Notes: generated by a model not told the origin, from the sequence alone. A stretch of 64,000 nucleotides of DNA from Tolypeutes matacus (GCA_026826555.1 JAKSZT010053764.1:32692426-32756425); one strand, 5' to 3'. Positions 11,018 to 23,544 are shown, numbered from the stretch's first letter. Made by a program: numbers and translations.

Positions 11018-11549
11018 TTGTGCTTTTTAAATTTTTTGTTTATTTATTTATTTATTTAAAGGTTAATCTTATTTATTTATTTCTCCCAACCCCCTCGTTG
11101 TTTGCACTTGCTAAGTCTGTTTGTCTTCCTTGTTTCTTTAGGAGATCCTGGGAACTGAACCCTGGACCTCCAATGTGGGAGGGAGGCACCTAATTGCTTG
11201 AGCCACTTCCGTTCTCCACTTTGTTGTCTCTCGTGTTTTATCTTCTTGTGCCTCTTGTTGAGTCATTTTGCATCAGCTTGCCGCACCTGCTCATTGTGTT
11301 AGCTTACTGTCTCGCTCGTCTTCTTTAGGAGGCACTGGGAACCTCCACTGCCTGCTTTTGTTGTGTCTCACATTATGTTTTTTCTTCTTCTTATGTCTCT
11401 TGTTGTGTTATCGTGTTGTGTCAGCTTGCTGTGCCTGCCCATTGAGCCAGCTCACTGTCGTCTTTAGGAAGCACCAGGAATCAACCTCCCATGTGGTAGT
11501 TGGGAGCTCAGTCGCTTAAGCCACATCCACTTCCCAATTTGTGCTTTTT
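11018..11549 (-). mobile_element. DAS-type SINE with three head-like segments
   Basis: The body 11029-11538 lies between copies of 'ttgtgcttttt' (11018-11028, 11539-11549). Head-like blocks in antisense are at 11149-11217 ('ggaactgaaccctggacc'), a truncated one at 11328-11355, and 11466-11535 ('gcttaagccacatccactt'). The tail side is (TTTA)n. About 510 bases is longer than the dimer copies here, so it looks like a trimeric or internally duplicated form. Confidence 0.8.
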
Positions 11550-12179
11550 TAAAAAGGCAGAGCATCTCTTGTGTGGCTGCATTGCTCTTACAAGTAGGCT
11601 CTGGTTACCATTACGTAGTTAAAATGAGAAGACACACCCAACCAAGTCCTTTGAAGAAGCAACCTAGGCAAAATGAGAACTTATGTTCAGAAGTAGATAT
11701 GAAACTTCTAAAGCAACATACAAACATTGCAGGGTAGAGAGCAAACAAGCTTCAACTGAGGCCTTATTCGTAAAACAGTTAGAGAATGTCATTCAATCTA
11801 CTTACATAATTATAGTCCAACACTTGTGCTGCATTTGCTTTTTCATGCAGCTGGGTTTATTGCTGCAACTTAAGACCAGCACTTACTTTTGGTGTTTCAT
11901 TAATCCTTTGTGGTGTGTGTGTGTGTGGTGTATTTTCTTTTCTTTTTTTTTTTTTCTGTAATTAAAGATGCCCTACTCACATATAACTCTGAGACTACTC
12001 TGATTATGAAGCAACTGTAATGAGTCTTTTGATGGTAGAGTGAGGCTTGAGCCCTTAGAATATTTTTCTATTCCTTACATGGAATCATCTGGTAGTAGTG
12101 CTGTGGCAGGAATTCCTAGTTTTTTTCCTCAATATCTATATCCCATTTCTTTTTTTTCATGGTAATGAAACTTTTATTT
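11550..12179. other. Noncoding stretch with short TG and T runs
   Basis: Contains a short (TG)n at about 11914-11928 and a T run near 11943-11955. Nothing else recognised. Confidence 0.45.
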
Positions 12180-12545
12180 GCATGAATGCCCAGGTAAAGC
12201 TTCCTATTGCTAGGTATGGTCATACAACGAAGTTTTGGATAATGGTATGTGAGTAAAAGTGATTTATGAAACTTAAACTGCTTTAAAAAGGAATGGGGCT
12301 GTACACTCCTACTCCAGTTTCTTCTCTATTCTGCTCTTTGAAACATGGACATTGTGGCAAACCACCTTGGACTGTGTAGATGAGAGGACACAGGGGGAGG
12401 GCAGAGCAATAAGATGGAACAAGCCTGGGTCCCCAGTGTCCTGGAATTGTCAATCACCCACTCATGAAGAAAAACAAATTTTTGTTTTGTGTATTCGGGC
12501 TTTGTTGCAGCAGCCAAACCTGCAACCTAATGAATATAAGTAACT
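12180..12545 (+). mobile_element. MLT1-type LTR relic
   Basis: Diagnostic phrases: 'ggtatggtcatacaacgaag', 'ttggataatggtatgtgag', 'gcagagcaataagatggaac', 'gcctgggtcccc' and the 3' end 'gctttgttgcagcagcc'. Same general type as 1700-2105. The short ORFs on both strands here are within the LTR and not credible genes. Confidence 0.65.
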
Positions 12546-13756
12546 TCAAGAAATATGTTCTTGCTTTGTTAGGTGAGAAATTCTTTAATTAATTGCTATA
12601 AAATTTCCTAGTCTGACTCTTCCATATCTGTTCTTTCTCTTCTTTCTCGAAAACCTATTGCTTCTCTAGACATCTACACAGAGGCCCTTTCATTCTATTT
12701 TAGTGGGAAGTTAATTATTAGAGCAACCTTCCAAATTTGCCCCTGTCCCTGACCTCTCTGTACCTTTCTTCCTGGTTCAGGGAAACCAAATATTTTCTGC
12801 TCCCCAAAGCCCGCTCTTCTACCTTCAATCCTATTTCTTCTTAATTCGTTAAAAAGCATGGCCTGCCATTATCTCCTTTCTTTATAGTGCCCTTCATCCC
12901 TACTTTCAACTACTTTCTTTTCTTTGAACATGCTTAGGTCTCCTTAAACTGGGAAATGAAATTCTTTATTTGAGTATGCTTTATGCCAAACTACTCAAAA
13001 GATGTGGCTATGTACCATCTCTATTTCCTTTCCATTCACTCCTCAAATGGTACCCTATAAAATGTCTTCCATTCTCATCACATTATTGAAACTGACTTTT
13101 TAAAAGATCAAAGCTTTTTGCTTTTTTACCTGAATATTAAAATAATAAATATTCAACTTGCTTCCACTCCCAACCCCCAAAATCAGAAAATATAAAAGAC
13201 AGTGACCTAATCCCTAATCTACCATCTAAGATATATATTATTTAACAATCTCTTATGTTTGAACACGCAGGCTGTTCCCAGGTTTTGCCATTGTAAACAA
13301 TATTAGCACATTATAAACAATGTTAACATGATCATCCCTACATGCCATGCTTGCTCCCATTTTTGTTCCCACTGATGTTCATCTCTTACCTGTGAAAACT
13401 GCCTTCCTTTATAGTCTTCCACATCCAACGCAAGTGAATAAAATCCAAATGTGGACTCCATGAAACTGCCCATTTTCCTCTTTGAGTTGTCTCCCTGAAT
13501 TTATATAGCCTTTCCCCCCATGCATTTTGGTGCTTAATTATGTATGGTCTTCAATTATTCACACTTTTATATATATTAATCGTGAGATCTGTTAGGCAAG
13601 GGATATGCTTCTTCTACAGCCTCTATTTCCTTTAGCACCCTTTTGTCCTGAAATGCCCTGTTTAAAGAACTTCAGGTCATACATTCAGAATGCACAGGTC
13701 TCACACTCTGTGTGTGTCTGTCAGTGTGTGGGGATGTGAAAGAGGGAGTTGGCAGG
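12546..13756. other. Noncoding stretch, possibly old LINE remnants
   Basis: Around 13250-13330 'caggttttgccattgtaaac' and 'acatgatcatccctacat' faintly recall antisense L1 3' sequence, too weak to annotate. A short TG run is near 13703-13725. Confidence 0.35.
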
Positions 13757-13973
13757 TGTCTTAGTTTCCTAGGACTGTTGTGACAAAACACTGTAAACTG
13801 GGTGCCTTAAAACAAGAGATATTTATTTTCTCACTGGTCTGAAGATTAGCAATCCAAATCAAGGTATTGGCTCACCTCTTCAAAGACACTGTTTCCAAAT
13901 AGAGTCCTTTTCATGGGACTAGGGGTTAGGACTTGAAAATCTCTTTTTGGAAGACAGAGCTCAATTTATAACA
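13757..13973 (-). mobile_element. MLT1-type LTR, antisense, internally deleted
   Basis: Starts 'tgtcttagtttcctaggact' and continues 'ctgggtgccttaaaacaaga', the complement of the MLT1 3' end. It then jumps to 'ccaaatagagtcctttt' and 'ggggttaggacttgaaa', the complement of the 5' end. At about 217 bases, it is roughly half the usual length. Confidence 0.75.
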
Positions 13974-14554
13974 GGAGGAGAAAGACTAGACAGAGAGGCT
14001 TAGAAGTTGGGTTCCGGTTTATTTTATAGGGAAAGCTGTGACTATGCCTACTTCCTAGAATGGGCTTGCCAAAAATCACTTATAAAATTAACTTCTGTCA
14101 GTTCAACTGATATTTCTATAGCATATCATGTATATGACGTTGATGGCACCATGGAAAGACCACATGTGAGAAGGATGACATGAGGATAAAAATGGAACTG
14201 TGAACAAGGAAAATAGCTGGAGGTCTGGAAGCAGGACTGTATCAGATGAGATGAATGGGTTAAATTGAGTTGTGCAAAATTAATTCTATGATTAGATGCT
14301 AAGAACCAGAGCCCTCTTTTTATGTGATTCTGTGTAGCAGTAGAGAAGATATGGATTTTGGTTTCTTCTCCCACCTGTGTCACTTACTAGCAGATCTGAT
14401 TATTTGCCTTCCATAGGCCTCAGTTTGTAAAGTGGAGATAGTATTTACTGTTCTGCTTACCCCACAGTTTTGTTTTAAATATCCAATTATGTAAAAAATG
14501 CAATTTAAAAAAGAAAACCATGAGCTCTGTAAATCTATGGCTTATTGCATTTTC
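13974..14554. other. Noncoding stretch, no feature recognised
   Basis: No supported repeat or gene signal. Confidence 0.4.
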
Positions 14555-15050
14555 CAAAGATGGCTGCAGATCTCCCATCCACATGACTTTTCTACCCTCC
14601 CATTGAGTGGTGGGGGTCTGTGTCTCCTCTCCTTGAATCTCGGTGAACTTGTGACCATTCAACCAATAGAGTGTGACAGAACTGATGCTATGTGACTTCC
14701 AAGGCTAAGTCAAGAGAGGCAAGGCAGGTTCTGTCTTTTGTTTACTGGAGCACACACAAGAGCCCTCAGCTACCGTCTAGGAAGTCCAACTAGGCTGCTG
14801 CTTCCATGCTTTGAGGAAGCATTGGCCACATGGAGAGACTACATACAGGTGCTGAGTAAAGATGCCTCTGGATGACTCCAGTCCCTTCAACCTCCATCAG
14901 TAGTTTTCTCAGCTGAATCCCCAGACATCATAAAGCAGAGACAAGCCATTCCCACCCTTGCCTTGTTCAAACTGTTGACCCACGAAATCTTTGACCATAA
15001 TGACATGGTGGTTGTTTTATGACAATAAGGTTGGGGATGGTTTGTTATAC
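14555..15050 (+). mobile_element. Old MLT1-type LTR relic
   Basis: Phrases such as 'aaagatggctgcagatctcc', 'ttgaatctcggtgaacttgt', 'atgactccagtcccttcaac', 'gctgaatccccagacatca', 'ttgacccacgaaatcttt' and 'tggtttgttatacatca' follow the MLT1 F-H-like plan. Divergent; subfamily uncertain. Confidence 0.55.
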
Positions 15051-15239
15051 ATCAAATATAACCAGAACATAATCTAAGATATAACAAATGAGTATCATAT
15101 TATGAGTATCGTAATATGAAATATTATTCATATGAATAATATGAAAATACTATCACTTGATTAATCTCTGGTAAAAAGGAAATGTGAGTGGGTTCAAAAG
15201 CTACAGTTAAGAAATAAAAGAGATTTGGTATCAGCATTA

Positions 15240-15697
15240 TGTGTCAGCTTTCCAGGACTGCTGTAAGAAAGTGCCACAAACAGGGTGGTTTAAAACAATA
15301 GCAATTTATTCTCTCTCTGTTCTGGAGCCTAGAAGTCTGAAACCAAGGTGTCAGCAGGGCCATGCTCTCTTTCAAGGCTGTAGGAGACATTCATCTATTG
15401 TCTCTTCTAGCTTCTGGCAGTTACCGGCAACCCTTAGTGCTCCATGGCTTGTGACAGCATGACTCCAATCTCTGCCGCCACTGTCACATGGCCTTCTTCC
15501 CTGTATGTCTCTCCATGTGTCCTCTTCTCTTGTTACGAGGACAGGAGTCATTGGATTTAGGACCCACCCTAATCCAATGCCACCTCACCTTAGATTACAT
15601 CTGTAAAGACCCTATTTCCAAATAAGGTCACTTTCACAGGAACCAGGGGTTAAGACTTCAACATATCTTTTGGGGGGACTCAGTTCAACCCATAACA
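15240..15697 (-). mobile_element. MLT1-type LTR, antisense, near full length
   Basis: Begins 'tgtgtcagctttccaggact' and ends 'actcagttcaacccataaca', the complements of the MLT1 3' and 5' termini (TG...CA). Internal 'ggtttaaaacaatagcaa', 'ccatggcttgtgacagcatg', 'cacatggccttcttccctgt' and 'tccaaataaggtcacttt' are characteristic. Clear element of about 458 bases; no target duplication found. Confidence 0.85.
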
Positions 15698-16959
15698 TCG
15701 ATGCCTTCTCAAAAGTGATATTTCAGGACTAATGAGAATGACTGTAAATAGTCAATAATAAATCACACCCCTTTTCCTGGCAGTGGCTGCAATTATGAAA
15801 CTCGCAGAAACTCTCTGGCCTTGTTCTTTGACTGTGAACCTCAGAGAGGTGTGGGCTGTCCCAATCCCCAAATGCTCTTCTTGTGCCTCTGCCAAACCGA
15901 TCATCCCGAGCCAGCACATGCAAACTGTCGCCCTGATCCAGAGCAGCTGTCTAATTACAATTTTGTTATTATTAATTACAGAGTAGAAAATCATTTGTAA
16001 TTAGCTCAGACTAAATCATAGTTTAAACAGCCAAAAATTACATTACAAACTAAAGTGTAATTAAAGCACTACACTAAAGTGTTTATTTAAACCCAGTTTA
16101 GTTACTGCAAATTTCTCAATCAGCTTCTCAGCCTCATACATGGATTTAATTAGTCTCCAGTACTGACAGTTTAGTGCATTTATTCATTAAGCATCAATAT
16201 TGCCGAACAAATGTAAATAAAATATAGACAGAGATGTTTTAAAGGGGCAGTCACAGAAACATCTGGGCAAGATAATGAGGCAGGGAAAGATGTGAATGTT
16301 AATGAGTCTCCTAAGCTGCTGGAGGAGTGTTGGCTGTGGGAAGCAGGGATCTCAGAGCTGAGTAAATTCACAGTGTAGGTTTGCACTGCAGGTTGCCAGG
16401 AATGGTCCTCTGGGGTGGGCAGAAGTCAATTTGCTTCGACTCTTAGTATTGCTCTAACGTGGACTTCAGGTGCCACTTGCTAAAATTCTGAATGGAGAGA
16501 AAAGTGAACATCCTTTTCTGCCAACCTTTGGGACTCTGCACATCTTCTTAAGAAACAGAAGAGCTTATAAAGGGATTTTCAGGGAGAAGCAGCTTCTTTC
16601 TTGAAGGGTTTAGAGAAAGTGATCTCTATGGAGATGAGTATCATGCACATTCCAAGGAGGAAATTTTTTATTCAAGGACTATTGTTGGGAAAATCACCCT
16701 TTCCACACATGCAAAAATGCCTGAACACACTTCTAAATGAGTTCTAGATTCTTAAAAGTGCTCGTCAGAGAAGGCTCTGCACTTGCATCAACAGGACTGC
16801 CATTTCTCAGAGCATTCTTTGTACTACTTCTTTTTGAAGTGTCTTCAATCACCCTCATCATGTCTTGCCTGGGTTGCTTTAGCCTCAAATGCATTTCCCA
16901 TTTTCCTGTCTTGTTTACTCCACTGTCTTTTTTACCATACTACCGCCAGAATCATCTAA
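15698..16959. other. Repeat-poor stretch, candidate conserved noncoding DNA
   Basis: The part 15940-16210 is rich in homeodomain-like cores ('ctaattacaa', 'attaattaca', 'gtaattagc', 'tttaattagtctc') and has no transposon hallmark. Its texture resembles developmental enhancers, but without alignment this is inference. The 16180-16386 reverse frame is unremarkable. Confidence 0.35.
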
Positions 16960-17740
16960 ATGTCTAAAATGTCATCCCTCTGCCTGCAACTCTGGGTAAT
17001 GTCTCACTCCCTCCAATGTCCAGAGGCCAAAACTTTTTACTCCAGGTCTTCCGTGATCTGTCTAGTCCTCACTTCCCTATTCTCATCTCCACGGCTTTCC
17101 CTGACTTATGCCTAACTCTTTAGGATTCCCTGAAACATCAAGTTAATTTTGCCTCCAGGCCTTTTGCATATGTGGTGTACTGAGCTCTTTTCCTTGGCTT
17201 GACCAATAGCTGTGCATCATTTAAAATTCAGCATTAGCAATATCTTGATATTCTTGCCCCTCACTTTAGAATAATAGCCCACCCCAGCCCCAAATGTTTC
17301 CATGCTGTTACCTCTTTTTTTTTTTTTTCTGATGTACCAGGGCCAGGGATTGAACCCTGGACCTCATATGGTGAAGCTGGCACTCAACCACTGAGCCACA
17401 TCAGCTTCCCTTAGTTGGTTTTTTTCATTTGTTTTGTTTGTTGTTTGTTTTTGTTTAGGAGGCGCCAGGAACCGAACCCGGGACCTTCCGTGTGGGAAGC
17501 AGGTACTCAACCGCTTGAGCCACATCCGCTCCCTGTTACCTCTTTTTTTTAATCACTTACACTATATACAGTAATCATTCAGGCTGTCAAGACCAATAAA
17601 ATATGACCTATTTGGAGGGAGGAAAGGAGGTCATAATCACTTTGCAAAGCTATTATTCATTATTCATTTTGTTATCCCCAGCAGCCTCCATGGTGCTCAT
17701 CACATCTAAGTTCCAAGTAAATATCTGAGACATGGGACAT
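16960..17740 (+). mobile_element. L2 LINE 3' region, split by a SINE
   Basis: L2 phrases: 'catccctctgcctgcaact', 'tccaggccttttgcatatg', 'attcttgcccctcactttag', and after the SINE the 3' end 'tgttatccccagcagcctcc' to 'aagttccaagtaaatatctg'. The SINE at 17305-17550 separates the two parts. No intact frame. Confidence 0.7.
17305..17550 (-). mobile_element. DAS-type SINE dimer with target duplication
   Basis: The word 'ctgttacctcttttttt' occurs at about 17305-17321 and 17533-17549, flanking the insertion. Two antisense tRNA-like heads follow each other: 17334-17411 ('gggattgaaccctggacc', 'gagccacatcagcttccct') and 17458-17532 ('ggaaccgaacccgggacc', 'gagccacatccgctccc'). The second head is closer to a functional pol III promoter sequence, suggesting it is the 5' unit of the dimer. 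Confidence 0.9.
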
Positions 17741-18146
17741 TTTTGATGATATTTTACATGGTATTGATTGTCAACCTTTCTTTTTTTAAAGGTAGATTAA
17801 TTTTTTGGAAACAGCCATATATTATTTGAAGGAAAGAATAACGGTGCTGATATGATTTTTGGTAAAATAAAATTATATATGACTAAAAGCAACTACATTT
17901 TGTAGAATAAGTTAGCTGTGGATTAGTTCTTTTTAGAAAATACTTCAGTATAATAACATCATTGGAATAATGATAATGTACATTTGGCTGTGTTTTAAAA
18001 ATACTTATAATAAAAATCAATTGAATATTTTATAATCCCCTGTGGCATTTAGTATAGTTAAATATTAACAGAAAGATTTTGACAAGTTTTGTTTCATAAG
18101 TAAATAACAATGAAGGTCATGAGCATACTGTAGTATTAGATGTCCT
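17741..18146. other. AT-rich noncoding stretch
   Basis: No feature recognised. Confidence 0.4.
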
Positions 18147-18332
18147 TGTTTGGATACCAGTTTTGCCCTTACCAGCTATGTGACCTTGGGCAAGTCACTT
18201 AACCACTCTGTGGTATGGTTTCCTCATATGTAAAATGGGCATTATAATAATACCTTCTTCATAGACTGTGGTAAGAATTAAAACAGTTACTGTTTGTAAA
18301 TCCTTTAGGACAGTGCTTTGTATATAATTGCT
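18147..18332 (+). mobile_element. MIR SINE
   Basis: Contains the MIR core almost intact: 'ccagctatgtgaccttgggc', 'aagtcacttaaccactctgt', 'gtttcctcatatgtaaaatg' and 'cataataataccttcttcat'-like sequence, then 'ggacagtgctttgtatat'. An ancient tRNA-derived, L2-mobilised SINE. Confidence 0.9.
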
Positions 18333-20159
18333 TGCAAGAATTATTTTTATATTAATAATACTATTTGCTTTCTTAACTGAGATATTAAATTTTATGTAAA
18401 AGCTCAACATAATTTAAAGAAAATATTAATACTTGGAAAGGGAGAGTTTCATTGCAACAGAGTTGCAATGAGTTAGTGGATCTTAATTGAGATGTTAGTA
18501 TTTTTCTAATTAATTTGGCTATCATTTGGCTTTGCAGTATTAATTTTTTACAGATGAGAAACAGATAATACATCCAGTGTGTACCTGACAGTTCTTACTA
18601 GAATATGTACATATTTATCTTTAAAAAGTAAGGCTGATACTCTAATACCAAGGTGAGCCATGCAAATCCAATTAAAACTAATGAAAAGATCTAGATTTTC
18701 ATTGCATATTGTCAAGTTACTTCTTTCTGAAAATGAACAGTCCACAAAAAACGTTGAAATCCCTAGACTGTGGTTATGAGACACCCAAATTTTGAGGACA
18801 TACTTGAATAAATTTAACAAGTGAAGAAAGCTGATCTTGTTGCCAAGTCTTTCATCTTTTACCCTGGTACTATTTAATATTCATTTTATGGAGCAACTGC
18901 TAGAACCATGTATTGGGACAGGGAAAGTGTTTTTTCTGCTTAGTTCTAGTTAAAGCTAATCCTTCTAATAAGTCTAAATATTCATATAGAATTGCTCTTT
19001 TCTGAATAACTCTTTGGTATTATGCTCTGAGCCTAAATTGAGGAATGTCCTCACAAACATTCCAATGATACTCTATTTCATCCTTTTTAAATGAATCAAA
19101 AAGAAAATTTTTATGTGCCTTTGTAAGAGGACCTATTTGTTCAGAACTGTTTTTCACCCCTTTCTTTGTACAGATGTCTAGAAAGTATGGAATCAAATTC
19201 ATGAATGATATTTTGTAATATGCTCTATATAACTCTTTTACTTCTATTTATTCTCATTAGCCTTTTGTTTTTAATCGTCTCATCTGCTTATTTCAAATAT
19301 TATTATGCATTCAAGAATCTACCCTAAATAGGTTTTAGAGCAAGGACATGTGTCGAGGAAAAAGATGGAGGAAGGGATGTGAAAGAAAGGAAGAAAGAGA
19401 GGAAGGACAGAAAAAAGAAGGAAGAGGAAAAAATATTTTAAGAAAATAAATTCCTGTATAGAATAGGACATTATGAACAATGAGTTATCTCTATATATGT
19501 ATGTGTATTTGTGAGCTCCTTCACTCTTTCTTCTTTCTCAAGCATGTTTGCAGGACATTTTGACTGCAATATCACAAGAGGGAACCATTCAATGGAGTGA
19601 CAGGATATGTGCACGAGACATTTGAGAAATTCAAAGCTGTGTAGTTTCTAATTGATTACTCAGAATGCCACCACCATCATGAAATATGCCCATCTGATGT
19701 GTACATTTCTTTGTGCAAGATGGTGTTCATTAAAAAACCAAACCACTTCTAACTTATATAAGACAATTGTTCCAAACCTGAGTATACCATAAAAGATCAT
19801 TAAACTTATTATTTAAATTCTTCCCTTTTTGTTTTTGTTTTTGCTTCCTTTTATTTCAAATGAAATGAATTCATAGCCTTTATGAAAGCCTGCAGCAGCT
19901 TTCAGCAAATCGGCTGCTGCCACCGAAGTTCTTCACAACCTGACAGCAAATTGTTTGAAGTTTCCAAGGTTATTAAAAAGTCAGTCTTAAAAAAAAAATG
20001 TTTCTTTTTGAATATTCATTTTGTATTGTAAATTAAAGTGAAGTATAGAAAATTAGTGGATGGATATAATATTATTGTTTTGATGTAAACTGAGAATACA
20101 AAATTCCAGTCTGTAAGTGGCCGGCAATTTTATTCTAGAGATTGTGGAAGGAGCAAGTC
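18333..20159. other. Noncoding stretch with a purine-rich patch
   Basis: GA-rich low-complexity sequence lies at 19372-19432. The segment 19860-19960 ('gcctgcagcagctttcagc', 'aatcggctgctgccaccgaa') is more GC-balanced than its neighbours and is a weak candidate for conserved noncoding DNA. No gene seen. Confidence 0.4.
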
Positions 20160-20830
20160 TTTTTTTTTTTTTTTTATTATGGGTAAAAATCAAAATTCTC
20201 ACAATACATACAAACATTTGTAAAATGATATATAAATATATATGCATATATGTGTATTTGCTTACAAAAATGTTATTTTTATATATATATATATACATAT
20301 ATTTTAAGAGGTGCTTAGATTACCCAAAATATTACACGGAACCCACTGGGATTCCCATGTTGCCCACCCCCCACACCTCCCACCACATCCCACACAAACA
20401 TCTCCCACAACGTGGCCCACCAACCCCAATGAACCTACACATCCTGGAGCCTTGCCACCAACCATAGACCACAGTTCACACTGTAGACCACACTCTCTCC
20501 CACACAGTTCTGAGTGGTGTGTGCTGATTTAAAATGGCCTACATCCATTGCCACAACAGTACTCAGGACAACCTCCAACTCCCAAAGAAGCCCCTGTATT
20601 TCAACTGCTCATCCCCTCCCTACCCAAAAAGTGTCAAGTGGCCACTGGCTCCACCTCATTGTTATAATTTCTTGCATTGCAAGAATCACATTACAAGCCT
20701 CTTTTTCCTCCAAAAATTCTCTCTCCTTTCTACCTCTAAAATTCCTCAGAGCATAAAACTCCTCATACCATAATGGGATATAAGGTTTGATATATAAACA
20801 TCCTAGGGAGAAAAACACATTTTCTTAAAT
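20160..20830 (-). mobile_element. Clade-type L1 3'-end fragment, antisense
   Basis: Starts with an 18-base T run (complement of the poly(A) tail). It carries 'gattacccaaaatattacac', 'cattgccacaacagtactca' and 'agtggccactggctccacct'. The last block and its surroundings match, in complement, the plus-strand L1 at 28586-29324 ('gattctagcaatggaag', 'agcagtggccactggagg'). An AT microsatellite (20279-20302) lies inside. It is 5'-truncated; the element may continue to about 21120. Confidence 0.65.
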
Positions 20831-23544
20831 TCATACTAATATAAAGAAAATAAATATCATCCAGTCCCAGGGCCAGAATTAGGGGGTGAACAGTGGGACA
20901 GCATCCCTCTGGGTATAAATCTGAATTATGTTCCAAGTTATGATGGTGGAGGTGTGAGGTGCTCTTTCATGTTCCCTTTTGTTAAGACGCCATGAAGGGT
21001 AAAACCTACACCTACAGGAATCTGACAGGATAGAGACACCAGAGCCTGGCATGCAAAGAACTGCACCCAGCTACGTAGGACCATCATCATAGTGTGTGAT
21101 GGTTCTGGGAGTCACTGACAAGGTCCCATTGAATTCAGCCTGATAGTTTTAGAAATGGACTTAATTTTGAGCCAGTTTTCTGTAAAGAAGGAATTATCCC
21201 AAAGCTGGGACTTCCCACCAACCCAACCAAGAGCTCCAAGTTCTAATCTCTGAATAGCAAACTGGCATGTGCCTTCAAAAGAACAAATCCTGGAACTACT
21301 GTTCTGGAAGAATTCTAGACCCCTGGGCCCCTTCTTGGAGAAATGGGGCATAGATTGATCTTTCTGAAACACAGCTCTCTTCATGTCATTGTTCTAGTTA
21401 AGAGACTTTAATGGATAAAGTTCTTCCTTTTTATATGCCTGGTTTTCTGAGTATATTCCACTTACTTTTGGAATCCCTGGGTCTGTTGGGTAGGGGTTTC
21501 TCTCCACCTACTGCTAATTTATCTCTTTCCCTCTCTTTTTCACTAAGGCCTTTATCTTCAGCTGATGCCTAGGGCCTTTCCCTGATATCAGTGGACTATT
21601 AAAACTGGCAATTCTATCAGTGGCCTAAATTTAAACATTCATTTGGACTTATAGCCTGTCCCCCTATGCCATAAATCCATCCTACCTTGGGCCTACCTTT
21701 GAATCCCCACCACAACATTATCTTGTATGGCATGCAGGCCATTTGCTTATTTACTCTCAGATCCATTCCCCATCTTATCCCCACTTTGCTCTGTATTACA
21801 AGGGTATGGAATCTGCCAACTAGATTTTCCAGACTGCAATCAACTGACATCCATCTGGGGTTAGTTAAGGTGAGACAAAGGTGGGTATTGGAGGAAGGGA
21901 GGAGCCAGGGCACGTCTCCCTCTCTTTTCTTGCTCCTGGAGGTATCTCTGGTAGGGGCTGCCATTTCCCCCAAGGTCACAGCTCCCACTGAGTAACTCCT
22001 GCTGAGGTTCCAGCACCCACTGGTGCTGGCTCCAGTGAGCACATCTCATTTTGTTCATCCTTCCAGGAAAGGGCTTTCTTTTGTCATTTTTCTCTCAGTT
22101 GTCTCACCATAAAGTCTTCAGACTGCCCAGTGCTTAATCCCCAGTACTAAATTCCCTCTTTTCAAACTCCTTCTGGGGGATCTGTCTTCCTGAGTGGACA
22201 TTGATTGACAGCATGTAGTTACATCCATTCATCTCCTTCTCCTGGATACTCAAACCAAACGTTTCTTAGTGACCAGTTATTTAGTAAGACATGCCTTAAG
22301 GTGTTTCATAGTGAAGAGCAAAATAATTCATTAATGTCTTCAGTTAATGTTTAAAAGTTTGCATATTGTCATCAGATAGTGTGAAAAACACTACCTACAA
22401 AATGGTAAACAAAACAGGAACGTGTTTTCTGGACTCACTGCTGAAGGGGCAGGGAAACCAATTGCCTGTGGAAAAAAGCTCCCCGCAATAGAGATTGTTT
22501 GAACTACTTACCATCACATCAAATTCACTTTAGCACCTGCAAACAAGTATCCTGTAAGAATATAGAGAGAAGACTGTTTTCTCTGTTTGCATTTAAAGGC
22601 CTAAATTCATATCGATTTTTATAATCAGGTAAACTTTGTAATTCAATAATAAGCCCTTTATTTAACCCTTCAACTCTTGATGTCTTGGGTGAATTTCTGC
22701 ATCTCTCACTTAAATAAAAAGAATTTCACACAGTATTTACTCTATCAAGACATGGCTAAATATTTAGGAGGAAATTTTCATTTCAAATGTTAGTGTGTCC
22801 CCATTTTCAGTTGCCTAAAGATACATCCCATCTCTCTTCCGCTTTTAGCAATGGTGCTATCACAGCCAGTTCAATCAATGAGACTCCCAGAAAAAACACA
22901 TTCCAACATTCTTCAGCAACGTGTACCAGCTGCTTGAATCCCAGAACAAGTGAGGTACAAACCACATTTTCAAAGGTTGCATAGTGAAGAATATTCTTTG
23001 CATATTAGCGAACATTCAAGAGATGACTGGATTTGGGGGGTGGGGGAGAGTATAGGTGTGTTCCAGATGGTAAGGTGCAAATGAAGAGGACAGAGGAAAA
23101 AGGAAATCAGTGTTCTCTTTCCTGGAAGTGTTTCTTTACTCCTCACAATATTTCACCATGTCCTGATCTAACATCTTTCTGCAAAACTTCCACCTTGGCC
23201 AGATCTCCTTGCCATTCTCCAGGGAGTATTTCTGCAATCAGAGCTTCATATATTCAATTTTTCACTCATTCACACACCCCTTCTCCCTACAATACAATCT
23301 GGAAAAGAGATACATGCACATTCTTCATATTCATATATAATTCTCTTATAACAGAGAGCAAACACTCTGTGTTATATATGAAATCTTGCCTGACCACCTT
23401 AAACGGCAGTGATAGAGTTAGAATTTCTTGTGGTCCTGTGTTCAGAGCTGGTTTTCAATTGAGTTATAGCATGCACCAAAGAGGCAGTACCCATGCCATA
23501 CCAGTCCTTTAGTGGTTTAAATATCCCTACAGCCATCCACACCT
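20831..23544. other. Noncoding stretch; possible old repeat at 21480-22080
   Basis: The 21480-22080 part is GC-richer and has phrases such as 'ggggctgccatttcccccaa' and 'ctgaggttccagcacccact', reminiscent of an old LTR that I cannot name. The overlapping frames on both strands here (longest 141 codons, reverse, 21617-22042) and the 159-codon frame at 23033-23512 show no domain or codon-bias signal. Confidence 0.35.

Noticed and set aside
21617..22042. 141-codon reverse frame overlapping a 102-codon forward frame
   Set aside because: Frames on both strands of a GC-richer patch occur by chance; the patch looks like an old repeat.
23033..23512. 159-codon forward open frame
   Set aside because: No recognisable domain, no promoter, splice or polyadenylation context, and composition like the flanks.
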